NCBI GenBank assembly: GCA_963169105.1
Contig: OY720636.1
Location: 135,957,747-136,021,746, forward strand
Direction of reading: 5' to 3'
DNA: 64,000 bases
Source: Ceriagrion tenellum
Lineage: Eukaryota > Arthropoda > Insecta > Odonata > Coenagrionidae
Shown: positions 26,679 through 36,200 of the stretch, in pieces
Layout: each line of letters begins with the position of its first letter
Position numbering within the stretch: position 1 is the first letter of the stretch
Translations under genes and position numbers: made by a program
The notes under the pieces: generated by a model
Told to the model about the DNA's origin: nothing
The model's database searches: none
The model's input: the letters and a program-made list of their open reading frames with translations, nothing else

Positions 26679-27119
26679 TTAATTGACCGCTCTCCTCACC
26701 TCGCATATTCTCAAGGTTATATACATTTTTCCCCACAATCCTCGAGGCATTGTATGGTCAGGTGAGCAAGTGCGTAATCTTGTGCGTAATAATAAAACGT
26801 CCAATGCATGGACACCACTACTCTGTCCCATTTTCCTTTTTTTCTTTGCTCTCAAAGTCTCCGAAAGGCCAATTTCTTGGCATTGGGATAGAGGTAGACA
26901 TAGGACATCGCCAAACTCCCTGATGGGCTTCTTATTGAAATGAAGTTCGACAGGAATCAACTTCGTACTTTTGTGAAGAATTTTAATTGACCATTCATTA
27001 ATAAATGGGATCACTTTGAACCATTGACTATGGTGTTCGGGGCAATGAGTTCTGACACTCCCGGAATCTTCCACTTCACTCTCTCCACGGGATTAGATTG
27101 GGGGTGGCGGATTGAAGAA
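26679..27119 (-). pseudogene. Ty3/Gypsy integrase, C-terminal half (decayed)
   Basis: Minus-strand translation next to the mariner insertion gives the peptide SIRHPQSNPVERV, the integrase stretch that carries the catalytic Glu. In the adjacent frame it continues with HCPEHHSQWFKVIPFINEWS and then KLIPVELHFNKKPI, matching the end of the Gypsy integrase core and its GPF-adjacent helices. At least one frame change separates the two parts, and the frame ends in low-similarity sequence near 26680. This is the downstream half of the gene whose upstream half lies at 28884-29340; the mariner separates them. It would be inactive. Confidence 0.75.
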
Positions 27120-27639
27120 TACGAGGGCTGTTCAGAAAATAACGGGTAATTTTTTATTATGCGGTAACGGATAGTCCTATCGACGTATAGTTGGCAGCTC
27201 TGCATGTCCCTATCTCTTCTGAGTATCCATGGTTTTATAATTGTTAAAATCTTGTTTAATATCCATCACATATTTCTATATGAGGAGACTGTTTTAGTCG
27301 CTTTGGCGATTTTTCATTGCCCGAGTTTCGAGCATCAATGTTGCAACATGAAATTTTGCATGTAATTTTGGACGCTTTCCACGGAAACCTTAGGAATTTT
27401 GCAGAAGGCTTACAAAAACATTTCTACCGGTCATACGCTGTGATATGCATGGCTAACTCGATTCAAAATTGGGCTCCAGTCAGCTCAAGGCAATCCTTAA
27501 CCATGAGAGCCTCTGACGTCAGCCGATGGCAGTATCACTCAGAAAATCGAGGATCTAAAGAATACAAGTTCCTTGGCAACTTTGTGGTATTCCATTTTTT
27601 CAGAGGATTTAATGGTAACCTTTACAAAACCACATGCTT

Positions 27640-27694
27640 AAAAACACACACGACCCGGGTTTCAACGCTTAAGCGTCATCTTCAGGTACTTTTT
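27640..27694 (-). ncRNA. Hammerhead-ribozyme-like motif, left arm
   Basis: On the minus strand: CUGAAGA (27685-27679), hairpin ACGC-UUAA-GCGU, GAAA, then CCCGGGUC. This supplies A15.1-U16.1 pairing and C at cleavage position 17. Stem I pairs UAC before the core with GUG after the cleavage site, with an A-run and U-run further out. All invariant core bases of a hammerhead are present. Helix III would be nearly loopless, as in Penelope-type hammerheads. One unpaired U follows CUGAAGA and is unusual. Confidence 0.6.
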
Positions 27695-28021
27695 CCGGGT
27701 TTACAAAGTCTTATATATATGCTTGGTAGGAGGGGGGTGGAGGTGAGTGATTACGGTGGTGTGGATGCGGGTTGTCAGGAGCAGTGATTGGCTGGGAGTT
27801 TAGCGGGGGAGGGTGGAGGGCAATTCGGGAGGCGGCTGTGAGGATGGGAGATGAGGACGGGTACAAATACTCATTTAAAATCTTCGAGTCAGGGTCTCTT
27901 TGCCCTCCCCCGCTAAACTCCCCGCCAATCACTGCTCCTGACCAACCCGCATCCATACCACCCTAATCACTCACCTACACCCCCTCCTACCAAGAATATA
28001 TATAAGACTATGTAAACCCGG

Positions 28022-28076
28022 AAAAAGCACCTGAAGATGACGCTTAAGCGTTGAAACCCGGGTCGTGTGTGTTTTT
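28022..28076 (+). ncRNA. Hammerhead-ribozyme-like motif, right arm
   Basis: Plus strand: AAAAAGCAC, CUGAAGA (28031-28037), hairpin ACGC-UUAA-GCGU, GAAA (28053-28056), CCCGGGUC with C17 at 28064, then GUGUGUGUUUUU. CAC and GUG form a cleaner stem I here than in the left arm. The predicted cut is between 28064 and 28065. The two arms would make ribozymes from opposite strands. Confidence 0.62.
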
Positions 28077-28160
28077 AAGTATGTGGTTTTGTAAATGTTA
28101 CCATTAAATCCTTTGAAAAAATCGAGGATCTGTTGCGCGCCATTCGTCGTTAGGCTATTA

Positions 28161-28363
28161 AGGCTGCTGTACATGGCACATTTAACTGTACCAACGAATG
28201 TATCATAGAGTACACAAGAAACTGAATGGAAATAGAGCAGGTTCTATTTCCCGTTCAGTCATTGAGACAATCATACACTTTACCGTTTTACACGGTACAA
28301 TTTTCCTCATACAAGAGTTCATACATTCGTTTGTACAATAAAATTTACCAAGTAAAGCGGCCT
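28161..28363. mobile_element. 203-bp MITE with TTA target duplication, PIF/Harbinger-like
   Basis: Ends AGGCTGCTGTAC (left) and AGGCCGCTTTAC (right, reverse strand) are flanked by TTA on both sides (28158-28160 and 28364-28366). The inverted similarity runs inwards: GTACCAACGAATGTA pairs with TACATTCGTTTGTAC, and ACTGAATGGAAATAGA pairs with TCTATTTCCCGTTCAGT at the centre, so nearly the whole element folds into one imperfect hairpin. A 3-bp TTA/TAA duplication is the PIF/Harbinger habit. No coding content. It lies inside the mariner. Confidence 0.7.
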
Positions 28364-28544
28364 TTACAAAACTTGCTGGAAAGTTTTTTATCTTGATTGG
28401 GTGATATCATGACATTTTTACCGAAAAATTGAACATGCATCTAGTTGCAGCAAAGGCTGTTCCTCGTTTGATAGCAGTCGAGCAGAACAGCCATTCTCGA
28501 CCACGACATCGCGCCCACCACTAATCCTTGTCAATTCGTCAGAT

Positions 28545-28778
28545 TTGTGCAAACAATCAAATGACTGTCCTTTCTCAGCCTCATACTCACCTGGCCTGCT
28601 TCCTTGTGACTTTTTTAAATTACCTCAATTGAAGTCATTGCTTCAAAGATGTCGTTTTGACGCCATTGACGACATTAAAGAGCATTTGCCACGGGAAAGG
28701 GAGATGAAGCCTAGAGAAGCACTCCAGGACTCTACGGTGAAATGGAAACACCCCGGAAATAAATATATCACAAGATAA
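28545..28778 (+). pseudogene. Mariner transposase, C-terminal fragment
   Basis: The peptide contains SYSPGLLPCDFFKLPQLKS, then RCRFDAIDDIKEH. It corresponds to the mariner YSPDLAPCDFFLFP-LK and GRRF-I-DI blocks around the last catalytic Asp (the D of PCDFF). The segment ends at a stop near 28778, about 100 bp before the right terminal repeat, as in intact elements. Upstream the catalytic region is broken by frameshifts and by the nested MITE and hairpin, so no full protein can be made. Family assignment is firm; the subfamily is not. Confidence 0.85.
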
Positions 28779-28883
28779 TGAGAGTGCTTATACATGTTAT
28801 ATAAAGATAGAGGATCCAATGAGGAATTAGTACTCTAAAGTAATTTTACGTAAATTTCCGTTAGTTTTTGAGCAACCCTTGTA

Positions 28884-29340
28884 CACTACGCCAACGCCTA
28901 ATTGATTGCGTTCCGAGCCTCTTCTCAAACTTGTGAACTGAGTTCCGTGATTACTCAACAATCTTTCAGGCTTGTCACACTATTGAAGGTATTTCATTTT
29001 CAAACTCGATAAGCTAGACGAGGCGATAACTTTCCTTATCGGATACACTTGAAGTTGTTTAAGAAGACGTTAATTGCTACAAAGAGATCCTTATGTTTAA
29101 ACGTAGTTGGTGGCAATGGCTCAGTTATGCCCACTTCGTATAATGACGAGGAGCTTCAGGCACATTGTTTTGCACTACTCTTTCATAACTGCGGCTTGAA
29201 TAATTTGTCCATTGGAATGCGTCACACGAAGATAGCACTTTCCTTACGTCACAAACCATATGTTTCCAAAAGCATATCAGTCGCAAAAGCTCCTGTCGCT
29301 GCGCCGTGGTCAATTTTGGGACATGGACCTCAGAACTTTT
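28884..29340 (-). pseudogene. Ty3/Gypsy integrase, zinc-binding domain and first part of the core (decayed)
   Basis: On the minus strand the piece at about 29313-29125 includes DVRKVLSSCDAFQW, matching the integrase H2C2 zinc-binding region (family pattern DV..YV.SCD.CQR). The second Cys of the CxxC pair is replaced. Further on, LFVAINVF, then (one frame over) KLYPIRKVIASS and KPERLLSNHGTQFTS match the core up to the second catalytic position. The usual Asp in S-D-HGTQFTS is Asn. The gene then stops at the TA where the mariner entered. At least two frameshifts are needed, so this is a fossil. Confidence 0.78.
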
Positions 29341-29564
29341 AAAAACCTGTCTGGCGGAGGAGGAATATTGTAAATTGAGGAGCGTCAGTAAGCGAATCTT
29401 TTCTACTCGCTGCCAACCTTAGCACCTCGCTAAATTTCATGAGTCACAGCTACCTGGCGCTCGGTTTGCTGCATTTTATTCGTACTACCACTCCTTGCAC
29501 GTGACAAGAAAGTGCAAGGGAAAATCACGACATTGATGGAGCAAAACCACTTGCCTACTAGCCT

Positions 29565-29568
29565 TGTG

Positions 29569-29602
<34 letters not shown>
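29565..29602 (+). repeat. (TG)n microsatellite
   Basis: About 19 TG units with one C interruption (GTGCGTG). It lies between the integrase and RNase H parts of the Gypsy relic, in sequence with no recognisable polyprotein remnant (29.35-29.80 kb), which may be inserted material. Confidence 0.95.
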
Positions 29603-29811
29603 CCTCGTGCAAAGTAGTTTAGCTCCCCTGCCTCGTTCTCAGCCGTTCTCTTCTCTACCTTCCCCTCCATCTGTTCATTTCACTCCCTCCACTTTATCTT
29701 TCCCCTCCGCCGCGCAGAAGTGCGCCAGTATCATTTCCTTTTGTTAAACCTATGCTTCAATATACTTAAAATCTTTCACTCCCCGAAATGCCCATATGAA
29801 GCGTGAAAATA

Positions 29812-31400
29812 TCAGATGATCTTACAACGTAGGGTGCGCGAGAGCCATATCTTCCTAGACAACTCCACATTCACTTTCAAAAACACAAAATTATTCATAA
29901 ATTTGCTGTTTTTGGACAGATTTTGAGCCGATATGCAGTCCGTCACATCATAACCAAATTGGCCTTCCAGAAACCTAACTCCCCTTCCTATTTCTGGGTC
30001 ATCTCTCTGCCTCATCAGGAGGTTATGGATGACTTTCATTGTGGAGTCAGGAGTGAATTTCCAGAAATGTTACTTCAAAATGCCTCGGCGACATATTTTG
30101 AAAAACTGTGTTGGGTTATGACTACCGGCTCAATACGTCGGGGACAATATTGAATCTTCCTGGGGAGTGCTCTATTCTACAATCATGCACTTGATTTTTA
30201 AGAACCTCTCTTGTAAATCTTTCGTTATCAAGCTGCAATTCATCAGGAAGGTTAATATTTTGTGATCAGTGCGGATAATAAATGACTTTGCGAGTGAGAG
30301 AGTACGGAACTTTTTCAATACCCACACGATTGCCAAGGCTTCTTTCTCTGATGTAGAATAGGTGATATATGTCCCCTTTAACGTCCTGCTTACAAAGCTA
30401 AGCACTCGGTCATAGTTTTTCTCATCTCTTTGAAAAATAAATGACCCTAGTCCAGAGCGGCAGCTGTCCGTTTGAAAAAAAGAGGTTCTTTGAAGTTCGG
30501 ATATAAAAGCATGACGACCTTTAGAAATACATATTTCAAATATTTGAAGGTCTTCTACAGTTCCTCAGACCATTTCCATTTTTGCCCTTCTTTAGGGGCT
30601 TCATTAGAAGAACCGCGTAAGCTAAGGTGTGTGTGAATCGCGAATAAAAATTACACACTCCCAGAAAGTTCAGCAGGTGTTTAATTTTTCGAGGAGATGG
30701 GCTATTCCAATTGCCTATACCTTCATAGGTTCCGGAATAACTCCTTTCTGGGTAAAAATGTGTCCGAAGAATGACATTTGAGTTTTTAAAAATCTGGACT
30801 TCTTAAGGTTTAACGTGAATTTTTTTTCTCTAAATTTGTCCAATAATTTGTGTTAGTGCTTTATATGGCCCTTAAAGTTTACTGACAATGTGATCAAGTC
30901 ATCAACATAGTCTGTTACAAATTCCCTCACCTATCTTCCTAATATTCTCTCCATGAAACGCATCGGAGCAGCGCCGTTGTTTTTTAACGGTAATTTGTAG
31001 AAACCGAACGGTAATCTGCAGAAAATTTAAGAACATAAATCAAAAAGAAAGCCCGTATATCGTTGTTCCTCGGGGTAGAGTGGAATCTGCCATTACGAAG
31101 CGACCAAATCCGTGCTGGAAAAGAGTTCAGTGTTGCGAAACTTGACCAAGACTTCATCTACTCGCGGAGGAACGTCTTTTTCGAGAATTTTTAATTGATT
31201 TTGCCTTCGTGCATCCAAGCATACCCTCAGTTTTCGTCCTTTATCTAACTACCACTAGCAGGTTCACGTATGGACAGGGATATTTCCTTATAATTCCGTC
31301 TTGACATATGTTGCGGATTTTTAACGTCGCTTCGTTGCTTTATCAAACGATATGGGATAGTTTTTCGTTACAAACGGGCTATCATCACACAACCTTATTT
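29812..31400 (-). pseudogene. Ty3/Gypsy reverse transcriptase and RNase H (decayed)
   Basis: Reading the minus strand from 31400 downwards, fragments in changing frames match the reverse transcriptase fingers and palm. FGFYKLPLKNNGAAP corresponds to the MPFGL-NAGATFQ block. YVDDLITL, at 30898-30909 for YVDD, is the catalytic box. KFTLNLKKSRFLKTQMSFFGH is the next conserved block. RNase H follows at about 30490-30172 with SGLGSFIFQRDEKN, YSTSEKEALAIVWVLKKF and IIRTDHKIL, so the Asp/Glu/Asp candidates survive. 30039-29812 looks like the linker before integrase. Stops and frameshifts break the rest. It belongs to the same element as the protease and integrase relics. Confidence 0.85.
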
Positions 31401-31829
31401 GACGGACTTAGCCATTCACCAGCCCTGGCTTTTCAGGAAACACTCTTCCTAATTCTAATTATAAATCCATAACTTGGCTCCTTTCCTCACCATTCAACGA
31501 GCGCAAACTTTCTTCAGTTGACTCTAGGACCGTCACTACGGTTCATTCTCTCATTTGGCAGGTCATATGTGGTTCTACCCCATTATAACTGAGCTGCTAG
31601 CAGCCAATATCGTTATCACTCTTTCTTGGGATATTCAGTTTAATACACCTCTCCGGAAGATTTATGACAGCTTCTATTACCTGTATAACGTCGATTCCGA
31701 GTACCTATGGCCTTATCAGGTCCTTAATTACCATGCAGACGATTTCAACTTCCTCTCCATCTAATAATAGTGTCAGAAAAACATGTTCATCAATCGGGCA
31801 AAATTTGTCTTGGTCGGCGAAAATTATGT

Positions 31830-31993
31830 GTGTCGTGAAAACCTGTGAAATTTCAGGCCCAGACTTCGAAATGCCCAGACGTCCGCGGATACCGCCGATA
31901 TTTGACTACCCGTGTCAACTATCCCCATCACCGTCAAACCATTTATCCCGACTTTCACCACGGGGGCTGATCGTCTTTCCGTATCCGAGTTAT
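31830..31993 (-). pseudogene. Retroviral-type aspartic protease of the Gypsy relic
   Basis: The minus-strand peptide includes APVVKVGINGLTV, then GIVDTGSQISAVSADV. DTGS lies at 31916-31905, the active-site motif of retropepsins, in the DTGSQISA-type context seen in arthropod Gypsy elements. It is followed by divergent sequence with a stop. The flap region and the second conserved block (LGxD) were not found, so only the first half is recognisable. Confidence 0.75.
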
Positions 31994-32377
31994 GCTTGAA
32001 TGCGGCTGCAATCCTCTTCGATAATTTCCATGTATGCTATAGGCAGCCAAGCCTCTTTCCCTTTCTGCTTTGTTTTGGACAGGCTAGCGAAAGGCCGTTT
32101 TCCATTTTTGTTGTAAATAAGCGGCTTATCGGTTCCATCGATGGCAAGTTCGGCTTTTTTGCGATAAAAAAGGATTTGCATCCTTTTCCTGAATCCGTGC
32201 GTCTGGAAATCCATTAGATTCTCTACGCCTTTTGTCAACGGGAAATAGGAGCTCCCCGTCACTCAGATATCCACCGCTGCCCGGCGCTTTGACTTGACCC
32301 CTATTGCCGGTCTCTTTTCCCCTCCGTCCACTTCTCCGGTTTCTATAACCACTCTCCCTGCAACCAACATATTCCAT
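31990..32377 (-). pseudogene. Probable gag/pol upstream region of the Gypsy relic
   Basis: Two overlapping minus-strand frames (31990-32262, 90 aa; 32126-32377, 83 aa) lead into the protease in a neighbouring phase. They are rich in Lys, Arg and Gly, as the nucleocapsid end of Gag often is, but I see no intact CCHC knuckle. Position and strand are the main reasons for the call. The element is truncated beyond about 32.4 kb, where the 99-bp inverted repeat begins; no 5' LTR was found. Confidence 0.4.
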
Positions 32378-32536
32378 GGAATTAACTTGATTGAGCAGAA
32401 ACTAAGGCGTTGTACCTTTAGAAGTTTGGTCAAAATGGCCCAAAAAGCGTATCACTTTCTTTTAATCTAGTGCCTCGGCAGATTTCACGAGTTAGCGCGC
32501 AGCAGCAGTTTTTGAAACCGTATACTCTCGCATTGA

Positions 32537-32582
32537 CCCCAATTGTAACTGGGAGATCCGGGTTCGAAACCCGGTCAAGTCA
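32537..32582 (+). repeat. tRNA-like 3' half (SINE-type B box)
   Basis: CCGGGTTCGAAACCCGG (32558-32574) is a perfect T-arm with a B-box match (GGTTCGAAACC), followed by seven bases and A, as in a tRNA acceptor end. Before it, CCCA-ATTGTAAC-TGGG can form an anticodon-like stem with an 8-nt loop. The 5' half expected for a tRNA is replaced by the inverted-repeat arm, though GTTAGCGCGCAGCAGCAG inside the arm may be a worn A box. It is not a functional tRNA; a tRNA-derived SINE fragment is the likely source. Confidence 0.5.
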
Positions 32583-32688
32583 AATGATTTTTTCATAGCG
32601 AATTTCAACCCTGGTGTCTTTGCAAACTACGTAGGCGCTTCGCAAGGAAGTTGACGCGGAGGAGAAAAGACTGGAGAATTTCACGTTT

Positions 32689-33051
32689 ATGAGGTCAAAT
32701 GAGAGAAGGGTACGTGAATCAGGTATGCGTGAGTCACGGGTGGTGATAGATTATGATATTATGGAGTTGAACGAACGAACACCCGAGCGTCAAATAACAT
32801 ACGCCCCGAGTAGAGAAGTTCGAAGGTCCGCGGAATGTAATTACAGCCGTCAGATTCACCACTGTAAGTTTATTCAATCCTCGGAGGCAAGGCCTAATTT
32901 TAAAGATTCTCCAGGCGAGAGTCTAGTTCTTTCTGAGAGAACTGAAAGATTATTTAAACATAATGACGGTGCCGATCAAACGGCAAGTTTACGTTGCTCG
33001 TTTCTGCCTGTCAGAATCGACTACCATTCCCTCGAATTCATGAAGAATTAA
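32689..33051 (+). other. Unrecognised 120-aa frame inside the inverted-repeat element
   Basis: The frame stays open for about 20 codons before its first Met as well, and is highly charged (many Arg, Glu and Ser). A second frame (32994-33191) overlaps its end in another phase. No domain, signal peptide or membrane segment is seen. It could be a captured gene piece, part of a gag, or chance. Confidence 0.2.
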
Positions 33052-33244
33052 AAAAAGAGTCTGTAGAATTTTATTGTGATGAGACAGATAGGTTAAACTA
33101 CCGCCGCACTGTAATGACAGGAAGGTTAATTTCCAAGAGTGGAGTGTCAATGCGAGAGTATACGGTTTCAAAAACTGCTGCTGCGCGCTAACTCGTGAAA
33201 TCTGCCGAGGCACTAGATTAAAAGAAAGTGATACGCTTTTTGGG

Positions 33245-36200
33245 TAACTTCTAATTAAACCGCGAAAAAAAGACTGCATTTCAGTTAAGGAAACTACACA
33301 AAGATTTCAAAAAATGTAATTAAAATTAACTTGGGAGGCAATAAGAGGAAACATTAGTTTTATGAAACGTGACAGAAAATTAGACGAAAAAAAGACGTAC
33401 AGATAACCATATGACCTCTGAACACAAGTAAATTACAAGTAAGTTATACATCAGATGTCATAACCGTAAGCAAAGGATAAAGAAACTAGTCAAAAAACTA
33501 CCCCCTCCGTCTTCCTTCTCTTTAAATGCATTTTTTCCTCATCAACGAGTGAGTGCAAGCAGCGACACCGAAATCCCATTAGTAGCAAACATCTTCACGT
33601 TGCAGACAAGAATGCGATGCAAAGGAACATCTCACTCATGCAATATAGAGGCCGAGATAATCACCCCAAGCAATTTCCAAACTCGCTATCGAAGGAAATG
33701 TGCCATCAAGTGCTATCCATATCACCACACTGCCAATTCCTGAACTCAACCGCGCCCTACTTCTGCAAACAAAAGACACGTGTTATGACACTTTTTTTCT
33801 GCTCAGCTACAAATTTCTACTGAGAGGGAGTAAATAATTATTATTTATTATTGTATAGAAAAAATATTTTATTCTGATTTTTTAAATTTTTTAATGTCCT
33901 TCACTTCCGCTTGCTACAAGCGCCCATTATTAAAACATGGCAACAAGTTTTATTTACCAATCTTAAATTCATTTTATCGGCTCGTTATCTATCCAACTTG
34001 TTGTCATTTTCTGAACTCTGCTCCTCGGTAATTTTACTTGACAGTTATCTTATGAAAACGAAGAATAGAAGAAGCTTAAGCTTTGGATAATTAGCTTGAG
34101 GAGTGAAATTATAGTCTAAATTTGTGTTCTACAGTGTGTATAATTTCAGGGATGTATGTCCGTCTCCTTCCTGTTTCACATAGGGTTTGATCTTGAGGTG
34201 CTTGAATTACCGTATTCCATTCTCACAGGGTAGAAAGTCCGTGAAAATTATGTAAATTTCGATACTATTCGTGATACAGAGAGGGTGACTTTAAGCATAC
34301 TTTTAAGTTTACATGTTGCTTTCCATTTTGAGGAGTGCAATATTTTCTTCATCCATTCAGTTATAACCATTACGTGAAAATATTTATATCTTACTCCAAT
34401 CAACCACATAATCTCTAATTTAGCCTCTTTTTAACATTATTTCCATTATACGGTAGATTACTTAAATAAAATTCTAAAAGTTTCTCCATATATTTGATTC
34501 TGGCAGTTTTTAGAAGCCTCCACATGTCATCCGTATTTTATTACACCAATTAAGTACTGGTAAATTGAACTTTTAAATAGGAGTACAAAAGAATTCTCCT
34601 TATAATTACATAAACCACTTTTCCATCTTCAGAATGACATATTTCATAAAAATGCGAGAATTTGGCCCATGTTAACATATAATTGGAAGAATTAATTCCA
34701 TGGGAATTCAGCTGAATATTTGTCAACTAATTTTTTGTCATACGCGTTGGGGAAATACCATATGGCGTGGGGGTTTTTCGTACACTAAATGGTCAATTAT
34801 ACACCGCGTACTTTTTATTCACGCTATAGCGTGCGATATTGAAATTAACCCATACTCAATTGCATCTCTCTTAACTCTGTATATCTGCATGTAATTATTT
34901 CTCTTGAAAAATGCCGAACCCATTCTCCTGAGATTCGGTATTTAAGGTTTTTAGGGTACAAGGACCCTTATACATTGGACCAAAGGCCCCTATTTTACCC
35001 CCATAACAAAAGAATTGTAATCAGTGCAGAAGTTTCTTTTTTTAATAATTTGTAATCATGATATTAGGATCAAATTTTAACGATTGTATGGCATAAAAAG
35101 AAGTTATTAAGTTGTGCAATAAATACTTTTATGCACTTTGTTTTTGTTTAAAATATACATTTTCAATGAACAAAAATACTCATTTCTCTCAGGTAACAAC
35201 ATTAGCATTTTTGCTTGGTAACATGAAATGTGGCTATTAAAGGGATATTTTCCCCCGGAGTTTTACGACTTATCTTATCTAAAAAAATGAGCAACATATA
35301 CAAAAATCTACACATGTACATTTATTTCTTATTTCCATACACTAATGGTAAAAATTTATGAGTGCAACTTGTGCGATAACGCTGTAAATAGTGGTACTTA
35401 GGCGGCTAGTGACGCTCATGCGCAAAAAGTCACCCACGTGAACTATTTGCAACTTTACTAATGTATTATTAATACGATTTAATATAATTCAAATACAATG
35501 ACAAATACACTTACAACCTCATAAACAGCCGAGACTGTTGCCAACTAAAGTCATATTACATACCCACCAGGGCCATTGTTTAAGTATTTTTCTAAAAATG
35601 AGTTTAGAACTTCTGACCGTACAAGGATATCGTCTCCATTTGAGTAACTTAAGAGTGAGTTTTGAAAATACCATTTCTATGTGCTGCAAATGTTGCATGT
35701 GATAATTTTGATTTTTTTTCTGACTCCTGAGAATTATCTTTTGATTGTATTTGGAGGAAACAAGAGTAATGCTCGGTTGTATTCACGCTATGAAGTTAGA
35801 GAGTTGATGGCTAGTAAACTCCTTCTATATTTCTCGTGAATTTTCAATTAACATTATAACTTTATAATTTTCAATTTTGGAACAAAATTTCTATTCATCT
35901 CTTTTTTTCGAAATCCCATACCAGCTTTTTCTTTAACATCTCATTGCAAGCAAGTTTTTGTAATACAATGTGAATTGAAAGTAATTTTGCATTTAAAATA
36001 AAAGTGTTGTTTACATAGCTAATCTGTTTAATCGAGGGGAGATACTCATTTTTGTGGATGGATGTTTGATGGCAGAAAACCGTTTTCTATTTTCAAATAA
36101 ACCAAACATATGAGTGATGAACAGGTCCACCAGGTTCAGTAAAAACCACACCAGGGAAATATTTTGACATAATAGGATAATTATTATACGATGCAGGACT

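Larger units (their letters stand above)
27557..28117. mobile_element. Hairpin element with 219-bp inverted arms and a 14-bp target duplication; probably Penelope-derived
   Basis: Arms 27595-27813 and 27903-28121 are close inverted copies (few mismatches, same length) around an 89-nt centre. The element is flanked by the direct repeat AAAATCGAGGATCT (27543-27556 and 28118-28131), the last arm bases overlapping the A-run. At the left, 38 bp (27557-27594) lie between the duplication and the arm, and there is no counterpart at the right. Long arms as inverted terminal repeats, a fairly long target duplication, a one-sided extension and hammerhead-like motifs in each arm all fit Penelope-like elements, whose pLTRs can be inverted. 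No reverse transcriptase is present, so it would be non-autonomous. A Foldback-type DNA element is the alternative. Confidence 0.7.
27122..28881 (+). mobile_element. Mariner-family transposon, interrupted and decayed
   Basis: Terminal inverted repeats are CGAGGGCTGTTCAGAAAATA at the left and, on the other strand, CAAGGGTTGCTCAAAAACTA at the right, about 18 of 25 positions shared. Both ends abut TA (27120-27121 and 28882-28883), the mariner target duplication. The outward wording (ACGAGGG-TGTTCA-AAA) is typical of arthropod mariners. A transposase remnant lies at 28545-28778. Removing the two nested insertions leaves about 1 kb, somewhat less than a usual 1.3-kb mariner, so internal deletion is likely. 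It sits inside the integrase core of the minus-strand Gypsy relic. Confidence 0.85.
32439..33244. mobile_element. Element with perfect 99-bp terminal inverted repeats
   Basis: 32439-32537 and 33146-33244 are exact reverse complements over all 99 bases, beginning CCCAAAAAGCGTATCACTTT at the outside. The 608-bp interior differs. Outside the arms, TTTAGAAGTT on the left and its inverted counterpart on the right suggest the symmetry once reached further, with a 10-bp indel. I do not see a clean target duplication. The perfect match means a recent insertion, gene conversion or palindrome formation. The interior holds a tRNA-like half (32537-32582) and a 120-aa frame (32689-33051). Confidence 0.7.

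Noticed and set aside
27317..27787. 156-aa plus-strand frame considered as mariner transposase N-terminus or host gene
   Set aside because: It crosses from mariner sequence into the hairpin element's arm and has no convincing transposase wording, so most of it is an artefact of the insertion.
29565..29602. TG run as a regulatory or Z-DNA element
   Set aside because: A simple microsatellite inside transposon debris; nothing ties it to regulation.
32537..32582. Functional tRNA gene
   Set aside because: Only the 3' half is present, the anticodon loop would have eight bases, and no acceptor 5' strand or D-arm exists.
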